Shown here in pieces: positions 5,984-12,360 of a DNA stretch of 16,922 nt. Both the position numbers and the translations under genes were made by a program. The notes under the pieces were generated by a model. That model was not told the DNA's origin and searched no databases. It saw nothing but the letters and a program-made list of their open reading frames with translations. This stretch comes from Rhodobacteraceae bacterium UBA1943 (GTDB lineage: Bacteria; Pseudomonadota; Alphaproteobacteria; Rhodobacterales; Rhodobacteraceae), in the NCBI GenBank assembly GCA_002336845.1, contig DDEX01000049.1:19089-36010 (forward strand), given 5' to 3'. Position 1 is the first letter of the stretch. Each line of letters begins with the position of its first letter.

Positions 5984-8145
5984 CAGGCGATGCGGGGAAC
6001 ATCCTTGGCGCCAGCCGTGCCACGGCCGGACAGCGAAGGGTTCTCCATGAAAAAGCGGTGGCAGTTGAAGCGGTTGATGTCGGGGTCGGCAAGGTTGCGA
6101 TGGAACGTGCCGTCGGGCGACATGATCCAGCTTTGCGCGGTATCGGCCAGGTTCGCCGCCATGATCTGGCTGACGATCTGGGCGCGCACGGTTTCGTTGT
6201 TGATCTCGACCAGTGTTTCCACCCGGCGCGACAGGTTGCGGTCCATCCAGTCGGCGGAAGAGATGAAGACTCGCGCGGTCTTGCCCGGCAGATCGCCGCC
6301 GTTGCCGAAACAGACGATGCGGCTGTGTTCCAGAAAGCGCCCGACGATCGACTTGACGCGGATGTTTTCCGACAGGCCCGCCACGCCGGGGCGGATGCCG
6401 CAAATGCCGCGGATCACAAGGTTGATCTTCACCCCCGCCTGGCTGGCGGCGTAAAGCGCGTCGATCACCTCGCCCTCGATCAGGCTGTTCATCTTGGCCC
6501 AGATCGCGGCGGGTTTGCCAGCGCGGGCATGTTCGGCCTCTGCCGCGATCAGCGCCAGAAGGCGCGGTTTCAGCGTGATCGGCGAGATCGCAAGGTTTTC
6601 AAGGCCCTGAGGCTGCACATAGCCCGACAGATAGTTGAACACCTTGGTCGCATCGCGCCCCAGCGCCGCATCGCAGGTGAAAAAGCTGACATCGGTATAG
6701 ATACGCGCGGTGATGGGGTGGTAATTGCCAGTGCCGTAATGGGTATAGGTGACCAGGTGGTCGCCCTCGCGCCGGACAACGGTGGAAATCTTGGCGTGGG
6801 TCTTCAGGTTCATGAAGCCGTAAACCACATGCGCGCCCGCCCGTTCCAGGCGGCGGCTTTGCCGGATGTTCGCAGCCTCGTCGAACCGGGCTTTCAGTTC
6901 CACCAGTGCCGTTACCGACTTGCCGGCCTCTGCCGCCTCGCACAGGGCGGAAACCACCGGGCTGTCCCAGCTTGTGCGGTAAAGGGTCTGCTTGATCGCC
7001 AGAACATTCGGGTCGCGCGCCGCCTGTTCCAGAAAGCGGATCACCATGTCGAAGGTTTCGTACGGGTGATGCAGCAGCATGTCCTTTTGCCGGATCGCCG
7101 CGAACATGTCGCCGTCATGGTCCTGCACCCGTTCGGGAATGCGCGGGGTGAAGGGCGGCCAGAGCAGGTCGGGACGCGAGGACAGCACCAGTTCCTTAAG
7201 GTCGGCCACGCCCAGCAGGCCACGCACCTCGACCACCTCGTCGCCGGTGACGGCCAGTTCTTCCATGATCAGCGCGCGCAGTTCGGCAGGCGCCCCAGCA
7301 GACATCTTCATGCGGATCACTTCGCCCCGGCGGCGGCGCTTCAGTGCGGTTTCGAATTCGCGCACCAGATCTTCGGCCTCGTCCTCGACCTCCAGATCGC
7401 TGTCGCGCAAGACGCGGAAGGTGCAATGGCCGCGGTCGGTATAGCCGGGGAACAGCATGTCCAGATGCAGCAGCAGCAACTCTTCCAGCGGCAGAAAGCG
7501 GTCTTCGCCCTCGCGCCCCGGCAGGGGGATAAAGCGGGAAATCTGCTGCGGAATGGGCAGCAATGCCTTCAGCGTGCGGTGGTCGCGGGTGCGCTCCAGC
7601 TCCAGTGCCAGCGTAAAGCCGGTGTTGGGGATGAAGGGAAACGGGTGCGCCGGGTCGATGGCCAGCGGCGACAGCACCGGGAAGACGTTTGACAGGAAGT
7701 GGTCTTCCAGAAACTTCAGGTCGCGCGCCGTCAGCTTGGACCGCGTGGCGATGACGATGCCTTCGGCCTCCATCCCGCGCTTCAGCTTTTTATAGACGAT
7801 CTGCTGCATCTGCATCAGCTTGCGCGCATCGGCATGGATCAGGCGCAACTGTTCGGCCGGGGTGCGGCCATCTTCCGAAGGTGTGGTGTTGCCGGTCTTG
7901 ACCAGTTCGCGCAGCCCCGCCACGCGGACGGTGTAGAATTCGTCCAGGTTGGTCGCCGAAATCGACAGGAACCGCAGCCGTTCCAGCAGCGGCACCGCCG
8001 GATTGCTTGCTTCTTCCAGCACGCGCCAGTTGAAGGCAAGCCATGACAGTTCCCGGTTGAAAAACCGGCGCGGGCCATGGGTTTCCGCCTCGGGCAGGGT
8101 GACCGGCGCGGGGAAGGGGGCTTTGAGGAAATCGGTGTTTATCAT
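5983..8145 (-). CDS. ppk: Polyphosphate kinase 1
   Basis: Reversibly polymerises the gamma-phosphate of ATP into inorganic polyphosphate. The 720 residues cover the full family architecture: N-terminal helical domain (RFFNRELSWLAFNWRV at 27-42, SATNLDEFY at 63-71), head domain, and two phospholipase D-like catalytic domains. The autophosphorylated His is H450 in NLKTHAKIS, followed by YTHYGTGNYH. The second catalytic His is H607 in GRFLEHSRI, within the hallmark SENIRVKSIVGRF. These align with E. coli H435 and H592 by motif. The ATG at 8145 lies 57 bases below hdaA. No Shine-Dalgarno-like purine run precedes it, which is unusual beside its neighbours. Transcription could come from upstream or from a promoter in that gap that I cannot identify. 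Confidence 0.97.
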   Translation of the reverse strand: MINTDFLKAPFPAPVTLPEAETHGPRRFFNRELSWLAFNWRVLEEASNPAVPLLERLRFLSISATNLDEFYTVRVAGLRELVKTGNTTPSEDGRTPAEQLRLIHADARKLMQMQQIVYKKLKRGMEAEGIVIATRSKLTARDLKFLEDHFLSNVFPVLSPLAIDPAHPFPFIPNTGFTLALELERTRDHRTLKALLPIPQQISRFIPLPGREGEDRFLPLEELLLLHLDMLFPGYTDRGHCTFRVLRDSDLEVEDEAEDLVREFETALKRRRRGEVIRMKMSAGAPAELRALIMEELAVTGDEVVEVRGLLGVADLKELVLSSRPDLLWPPFTPRIPERVQDHDGDMFAAIRQKDMLLHHPYETFDMVIRFLEQAARDPNVLAIKQTLYRTSWDSPVVSALCEAAEAGKSVTALVELKARFDEAANIRQSRRLERAGAHVVYGFMNLKTHAKISTVVRREGDHLVTYTHYGTGNYHPITARIYTDVSFFTCDAALGRDATKVFNYLSGYVQPQGLENLAISPITLKPRLLALIAAEAEHARAGKPAAIWAKMNSLIEGEVIDALYAASQAGVKINLVIRGICGIRPGVAGLSENIRVKSIVGRFLEHSRIVCFGNGGDLPGKTARVFISSADWMDRNLSRRVETLVEINNETVRAQIVSQIMAANLADTAQSWIMSPDGTFHRNLADPDINRFNCHRFFMENPSLSGRGTAGAKDVPRIA

Positions 8146-8202
8146 GGTGCGGCTGATAACCGGGGCCTTTGGCGAATATGTGACAGGTCTGGGTGCAGTG
8201 TT

Positions 8203-8874
8203 TCACTCAGCTCTGGCACTGTCCAGAATCTCCGCCGCCAGAGCCCGTGTGACACCTCGTCCCTCGGCCAGCGCGCGGCGGTCAAGCCGGGCCACAAGGT
8301 TGCGCGCAGCGGCGATGGAGCGTTCCATCCGGGCGACCAGATAGGGGATCAGGCTGGGTGCCACCGCAAGCTGGCGGTCGGCGAACAGCTTGACCAGAAC
8401 GGCGGCCAGCAGCGCATCGTCTGGCGGCTCCAGCCGGGCCACGGCGGCGGCCTGCATCCGCGAAAGCAGATCGGGCAGCCGCAGCCCCCAGTCGCGCGGG
8501 GCGGTGCGCGCGGTGATCAACAGGCGACCTTCTGGCAGGATCAGGTTGTGCAGGTGAAACAGCGCCTCTTCTGCGGGCCGGTTGCCGCCGATCAGTTCGG
8601 CATCTTCTACCGCCACGCGAGGGCCAAGGCCGCGCAGATCCAGCCCCGGCAATTCAGGTGCCGCGACGATGCGCGCGCCGCCTTCGGCCCAGATATGCGC
8701 AAGATGGGTCTTGCCCGCGCCTTCCGGCCCCACCAATACCAGCTTTCCGCCGGGCCATGCGGCATCGTCGCCGATCATCGCCAGCGCCGCCGCATTGGAG
8801 GGAGCGGGGAAAAACCCCGATATATCATAGCTTTCGCCATGACCCAGATCGAAGGCCATTTGCCGTGGGCTCAC
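8203..8874 (-). CDS. hdaA: HdaA, DnaA-related regulator of replication initiation
   Basis: AAA+ protein of the DnaA/Hda family, which in Caulobacter and E. coli uses the DNA-loaded beta clamp to trigger ATP hydrolysis on DnaA and block re-initiation. The 223 residues show Walker A GPEGAGKT (49-56), a Walker B-like VAVED (87-91), sensor 1 LLITART, an arginine finger in LPDLLSRM (R139), and sensor 2 in AARNLV (R191). There is no DNA-binding domain IV, which separates it from DnaA. Residues 5-10, QMAFDL, fit a clamp-binding motif. The GTG start at 8874 overlaps the upstream transporter's stop as GTGA; starting at the Met codon at 8859 would remove the Gln of that motif, so GTG is preferred. Confidence 0.9.
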   Translation of the reverse strand: MSPRQMAFDLGHGESYDISGFFPAPSNAAALAMIGDDAAWPGGKLVLVGPEGAGKTHLAHIWAEGGARIVAAPELPGLDLRGLGPRVAVEDAELIGGNRPAEEALFHLHNLILPEGRLLITARTAPRDWGLRLPDLLSRMQAAAVARLEPPDDALLAAVLVKLFADRQLAVAPSLIPYLVARMERSIAAARNLVARLDRRALAEGRGVTRALAAEILDSARAE

Positions 8875-9947
8875 GCCGCATCCTCATCCTGCGGCAGGGC
8901 AAGGCCGCGATAGAGCGGGCTGTCCTTGTACTGCGAAATTGCAAACCGGATCAGCACGCCAAGGCTGGCCGCGACCGGCACGGCCACCAGCATTCCGACA
9001 AAGCCGAACAGGGTGCCAAAGGCCGACAGGGCGAACAGCAGCCACACCGGATGCAGGCCCACCGAATGGCCGACCAGCTTGGGCGTCAGGATGTTGCCCT
9101 CCATGAACTGGCCCACGCCGAAGATGCCCGCAACGATGCCGATCGACACCCAGTCGCCCCAGAACTGGAACAGCGCAAGCCCGATCGCCAGCGACCCGCC
9201 GACGATGGCGCCGATATAGGGGATGAAGGTGATCATCCCGGCAATCGCCCCAACCACCAGCCCGAATTGCAGCCCCGCCAGCATCAGTGCGATGGAATAG
9301 TAAAGCCCCAGCACGACGCAGACCGACAACTGCCCCCGGATGAACGACGACAGCACGGTGTCGATCTCGGTCGCCAGGCGTCGAACCACAGGCGCGTGGT
9401 CGCGCGGCAACAGGCTGTCGATCCGCTCGACCATATGGTCCCAGTCGAGCAGCAGGTAGAACGCCACCACCGGCACCACCAGAACGAAGACCGCGGCCGA
9501 AATCACCCCCATGATCGAGGCGATCAGCCCCTCGGCCACCGCGCCGCCCTTGGACTGGATGGCGGCGGCGATCTTGGCCAGCGTCTCGCGAATGGCAGAG
9601 GTGTCGTCGTTCAGGCTGGGGAACTTTTCGGTCAGGATGGTTTGCAGCTTGCGTGCGATTTCTGGCGCGGCGTTGACCAGGGCGATCAACTGATTGATCA
9701 GCGTGGGAATGACCGCCAGCACCAGAAGCCCCATCAGCAGCACTGCCACCAGCGTGATGACCGAAGTTGCCGCCGTCCGGCTCAGCCCCGCGCGCTCCAG
9801 CCGGTCGGCGACAGGATCAAGGAAATAGGCCAGCGCACCGCCGACCAGAAACGGCAGCATCACATCGCCCATCAGCCAAAGCGTCACCAGAAACACCAGT
9901 GCGGCGATGCCCCAGTATTGAACCTGTTGGCGGACGGGTAGGGTCAC
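8871..9947 (-). CDS. AI-2E/PerM family membrane transporter
   Basis: Integral inner-membrane protein of 358 residues in the family named after E. coli TqsA (autoinducer-2 exporter) and PerM; substrates vary, including sodium/proton antiport in some members, so no cargo is assigned. Hydrophobic stretches lie near 11-26, 28-43, 63-84, 143-168, 207-258, 265-285 and 300-335, with a soluble helical stretch near 85-140. Family signatures are ITFIPYIGAIVG (239-250) and ILTPKLVGHSVGLHP (286-300). The GTG at 9947 is preceded by AGGAGA (9960-9955) at seven bases. It is the first gene of the minus-strand run, diverges from proS, and overlaps hdaA by four bases. Confidence 0.88.
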   Translation of the reverse strand: MTLPVRQQVQYWGIAALVFLVTLWLMGDVMLPFLVGGALAYFLDPVADRLERAGLSRTAATSVITLVAVLLMGLLVLAVIPTLINQLIALVNAAPEIARKLQTILTEKFPSLNDDTSAIRETLAKIAAAIQSKGGAVAEGLIASIMGVISAAVFVLVVPVVAFYLLLDWDHMVERIDSLLPRDHAPVVRRLATEIDTVLSSFIRGQLSVCVVLGLYYSIALMLAGLQFGLVVGAIAGMITFIPYIGAIVGGSLAIGLALFQFWGDWVSIGIVAGIFGVGQFMEGNILTPKLVGHSVGLHPVWLLFALSAFGTLFGFVGMLVAVPVAASLGVLIRFAISQYKDSPLYRGLALPQDEDAA

Positions 9948-9954
9948 GGGCGGC

Positions 9955-9960
9955 TCTCCT
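9955..9960 (-). promoter_or_regulatory. Ribosome binding site of the AI-2E-family gene
   Basis: AGGAGA read on the minus strand, seven bases before the GTG at 9947. It is the strongest Shine-Dalgarno match in the window and supports the GTG start. Confidence 0.7.
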
Positions 9961-9974
9961 GACGGTTTCCAACG

Positions 9975-10002
9975 ATTTGGCGCGCGCGAACCCGGCGGTC
10001 AA
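9975..10002 (-). promoter_or_regulatory. Possible promoter for the minus-strand run
   Basis: On the minus strand TTGACC (10002-9997) matches five of six -35 consensus positions. After 16 bases comes CCAAAT (9980-9975), a poor -10 match. It would give a short leader of about 20-25 bases to the GTG at 9947. The -35 is convincing, the -10 is not. Confidence 0.35.
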
Positions 10003-10004
10003 GG

Positions 10005-10028
10005 GGCGAACCGGGGGGCGAACCGGGG
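10005..10028. repeat. Tandem 12-base direct repeat
   Basis: GGCGAACCGGGG occurs twice back to back (10005-10016 and 10017-10028). A looser related segment (GCGAACCCGG) lies upstream around 9986-9995. The repeat sits between the divergent AI-2E-family gene and proS, just upstream of the candidate -35. It could be a protein-binding site or a slippage product. Confidence 0.6.
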
Positions 10029-10039
10029 CTGGCACCTTG

Positions 10040-10057
10040 CCGTAGGCTTCCCTACGG
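10040..10057 (+). repeat. Hairpin in the proS leader
   Basis: CCGTAGG pairs perfectly with CCTACGG around a CTTC loop, ending 36 bases before the proS ATG. No run of T follows, so it is not a normal intrinsic terminator. It may be an mRNA leader structure or a fragment of the repeat family seen after proS. Confidence 0.45.
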
Positions 10058-10093
10058 GCTAGGAACGGCCAAACCGCTTGCAAGAGGCCGCCG

Positions 10094-11431
10094 ATGCGTC
10101 TGTCCCGCTACTTTCTGCCCGTCCTGAAGGAAAACCCCGCCGAGGCGCAGATCGTCTCGCACCGCTACATGCTGCGGGCGGGGATGATCAAGCAGCAGGC
10201 GGCGGGCATCTATTCCTGGCTTCCGCTGGGCCTGCGCGTGCTGCGCCGCATTGAAGAGATCGTGAACCAGGAACAGATCCGCGCCGGGCATATCCCGCTG
10301 TTGATGCCCACCCTGCAACCTGCCGACCTGTGGCGTGAGAGCGGGCGCTATGACGATTACGGCCAGGAAATGCTGCGCATCAAGGACCGGCAGGACCGCG
10401 AGATGCTGTATGGCCCGACCAATGAGGAGATGATCACCGACATCTTCCGCAGCCATGTGAACAGCTACAAAGACCTGCCGATGACGCTGTATCACATCCA
10501 GTGGAAATTCCGCGACGAGATGCGCCCTCGCTTTGGCGTAATGCGGGGCCGCGAGTTCCTGATGAAGGACGGCTATAACTTTGACGTGGACAAGGCTTCG
10601 GCGCTGCACGCCTATAACCGCCATATGGTTTCCTATCTGCGCACTTATGAACGCATGGGCCTGACCGCAATTCCGATGCGTGCCGATTCCGGCCCGATTG
10701 GCGGCGATGACACCCACGAATTCCTGGTCCTTGCCTCGACCGGCGAGTCGGAGGTGTTCTTCGACAGTGCCGTGACTGAGTTGAAGCTGGGCAATCGCGA
10801 CGTCGATTACGACAACCGAGAGCAGGTGGCGGCGGTCTGCAAGGAATTCACCACCCTTTACGCCTGCACCGATGAAACCCACGACCCGGCCCTGTTCGAC
10901 GCCATCCCCGAAGAGCGCCGCAAGGTCGCGCGCGGGATCGAGGTGGGGCAGATCTTCTACTTCGGCACCAAGTATTCGGCCGCCATGGGGGCCGAGGTGG
11001 TGACCAAGGACGGCACCAAGGTTCCGGTGGAAATGGGCAGCCATGGCATCGGCGTGTCCCGCCTGCTGGGTGCGATCATCGAGGCCAGCCATGACGACAA
11101 GGGCATCATCTGGCCCGAGGGCGTGACGCCCTTCCCGGTGGGCATCGTGAACCTGAAACAGGGCGACGGGGCCGCCGATGCCGCCTGCGCGGCGCTGGAA
11201 AAGGCGCTGCTGGCCAAGGGGCTGGAGCCGCTTTACGACGACCGCGACGAACGGGCCGGGGCGAAATTCGCCACGATGGACCTGATCGGCCTGCCCTGGC
11301 GCATCACGGTCGGCCCGCGCGGCCTTGCCAATGGCGTGGTGGAACTGACCAGCCGCCGGACGGGCGAATCCGAGGAAATGTCGCCCGAGGCGGCGGTGGA
11401 CCGCATCGCGCAGATTTACGCGGGGCGGTAA
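10094..11431 (+). CDS. proS: Prolyl-tRNA synthetase, short alphaproteobacterial type
   Basis: Class II aminoacyl-tRNA synthetase that charges tRNA-Pro. The 445 residues begin MRLSRYFLPVLKENPAEAQI. They carry motif 1 around GIYSWLPLGLRVLRRIEEIV (38-57), the TNEE substrate loop (109-112), motif 2 with FRDE (139-142) and FGVMRGREF, and motif 3 GSHGIGVSR (315-323). The anticodon-binding domain runs from about 345 to the end (RDERAGAKF, GLPWRITVG). Typical bacterial ProRS of about 570 residues carries an editing (INS) domain of about 180 residues between motifs 2 and 3; here only a short linker (about 218-245) remains, so mischarged Ala-tRNA-Pro must be cleared by a separate YbaK/ProXp-type protein, as known for this class. 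AAGAGG lies six bases before the ATG. Confidence 0.97.
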   Translation: MRLSRYFLPVLKENPAEAQIVSHRYMLRAGMIKQQAAGIYSWLPLGLRVLRRIEEIVNQEQIRAGHIPLLMPTLQPADLWRESGRYDDYGQEMLRIKDRQDREMLYGPTNEEMITDIFRSHVNSYKDLPMTLYHIQWKFRDEMRPRFGVMRGREFLMKDGYNFDVDKASALHAYNRHMVSYLRTYERMGLTAIPMRADSGPIGGDDTHEFLVLASTGESEVFFDSAVTELKLGNRDVDYDNREQVAAVCKEFTTLYACTDETHDPALFDAIPEERRKVARGIEVGQIFYFGTKYSAAMGAEVVTKDGTKVPVEMGSHGIGVSRLLGAIIEASHDDKGIIWPEGVTPFPVGIVNLKQGDGAADAACAALEKALLAKGLEPLYDDRDERAGAKFATMDLIGLPWRITVGPRGLANGVVELTSRRTGESEEMSPEAAVDRIAQIYAGR

Positions 11432-11437
11432 GCCAGC

Positions 11438-11493
11438 GGTGCGTGCCTAGCACGCACCCTACGCCGCCCGTAGGGTGCGTGATCTCACGCACC
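11438..11493. repeat. Three overlapping palindromes between convergent genes; probable bidirectional terminator/REP-like element
   Basis: Three perfect stems share arms. (a) GGTGCGTGC at 11438-11446 pairs with 11450-11458 around CTA. (b) A 13-pair stem, 11451-11463 with 11469-11481, has loop CCGCC. (c) GGTGCGTG at 11474-11481 pairs with CACGCACC at 11486-11493 around ATCT. Stem b excludes a and c. The element starts 6 bases after the proS stop and runs over the TGA of the convergent membrane-protein gene (11485-11487). There is no clear T tract. I recall similar GTAGGGTGCGTG-type palindromes between genes in other bacterial genomes, but cannot verify that here. Confidence 0.7.
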
Positions 11494-12198
11494 ACTCCTT
11501 TCGCCGACCCGTTCGGGCACGATGCGGCGATAGACGTGGCACAGGGTGGCCACCCCGACGATGGCGGAGAAAAACCCCAGAAACGTAAACGCAGTGTTTT
11601 CGATAAAGGACGCAACCGGCGTCAGGTGTATGGCCATGCGCTGTTCCAGCACGGCCAGCGCGATCGTTGCCGCGACCAGAAGCACGTTGCACAACCCCGG
11701 CCTCAACAGCAGCCGTCCCATCATGCCCAAAGTCTGCTTCATTCCCGCCCGCAGGCTATAACGCGGGTCGCGCTCCACGGCAGCGGGCATCGCCGTGCCG
11801 AATATGCTGAGGCACAGCAGGTAAAGCAGCAGAAAGATCAACATGGCAAGGACGAAGGTCTGATCCTTCGTCAGCCCCGCCCGCAGCTTGATCGCGGCCA
11901 CGATGGCAATGAGGAACGGCAGGGCCAACACCGCCAGCGAAACCAGAATGAAGCGCCCGGCCTTCAGAGGCGGAACCCCTTCGGCGGGCTTGGCCGGTTT
12001 GAAGCTGGTAAAGGTCTCGCCGAACAGGAAATGGCGGTGAAAGTAGTAGAGCAGGAACAGATACACGACGGTGGTGCCTGCGCCGCTGTGCTTGCCTTCC
12101 AATACCAGATCGGCGGCGGCCATAAGCAGCGCCATGATCAGAAGCGCGATCCAGCTTTCGCGCATGAAGCGGAACGACTTGCGGTAAATCTCGACCAC
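11485..12198 (-). CDS. Hypothetical six-helix inner-membrane protein
   Basis: No family recognised. The protein has 237 residues, with hydrophobic segments near 16-33, 42-59, 81-104, 114-138, 165-184 and 197-221. A basic N-terminus (EIYRKSFRFMRESW) and a basic C-terminal tail (HVYRRIVPERVGER) point to both ends being cytoplasmic. A soluble loop between helices 4 and 5 contains ERDPRYSLRAGMKQT, resembling the loop of poorly studied YciC-like or DUF-type membrane proteins, but this is a weak impression. The GTG at 12198 gives the longest sensible N-terminus; a Met at residue 12 (12165) would trim it and leave all helices. It diverges from lolC and converges with proS; the stop lies inside a palindrome. 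Confidence 0.65.
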   Translation of the reverse strand: MVEIYRKSFRFMRESWIALLIMALLMAAADLVLEGKHSGAGTTVVYLFLLYYFHRHFLFGETFTSFKPAKPAEGVPPLKAGRFILVSLAVLALPFLIAIVAAIKLRAGLTKDQTFVLAMLIFLLLYLLCLSIFGTAMPAAVERDPRYSLRAGMKQTLGMMGRLLLRPGLCNVLLVAATIALAVLEQRMAIHLTPVASFIENTAFTFLGFFSAIVGVATLCHVYRRIVPERVGERSGA

Positions 12199-12305
12199 GA
12201 CAATCCCCGATCATAAGGCCGAAGCCAGAGTTGCGGGTGGGACGAGACCTGTCAACCGTCCTTGCGGGCCAACCCTTGCCCACCCCTTCGTGACCGCCCA
12301 TCGCC

Positions 12306-12334
12306 TTGACCTTTCCGCCCCCCCGCATCACTGT
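12306..12334 (+). promoter_or_regulatory. Possible promoter for lolC-lolD-cytochrome
   Basis: TTGACC at 12306-12311 is a good -35. Seventeen bases later CACTGT (12329-12334) is at best a weak -10. It lies in the 162-base gap upstream of lolC and would start transcription about 20 bases before the proposed TTG. The rest of the gap shows no obvious element. Confidence 0.3.
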
Positions 12335-12360
12335 GCGCGCCAAAACGAAAGAGCAGCGCC

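Noticed and set aside
5972..6403. Longer N-terminus for Ppx (open frame to 6403)
   Set aside because: The added residues are read from inside ppk in another frame, whereas the ATG at 5971 has a good ribosome site and gives the normal family length.
5243..6454. 403-codon open frame on the plus strand spanning the ppx/ppk junction
   Set aside because: It crosses two well-supported minus-strand genes and has no domain or ribosome site.
6058..7692. 544-codon open frame on the plus strand
   Set aside because: It lies wholly antisense to ppk, which has full family motifs. The His/Gln/Arg-rich translation is typical of a mirror frame in GC-rich DNA.
8658..9941. 427-codon plus-strand frame opposite hdaA and the AI-2E-family gene
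   Set aside because: The His/Gln/Asp-rich translation is the antisense of membrane helices, not a real protein.
10040..10057. T-box or tRNA-sensing leader for proS
   Set aside because: Only one short hairpin is present, there is no T-box sequence or terminator/antiterminator pair, and T-boxes are not expected in this group.
10052..11092. 346-codon open frame on the minus strand
   Set aside because: Antisense to proS, no recognisable domain, and composition of a mirror frame.
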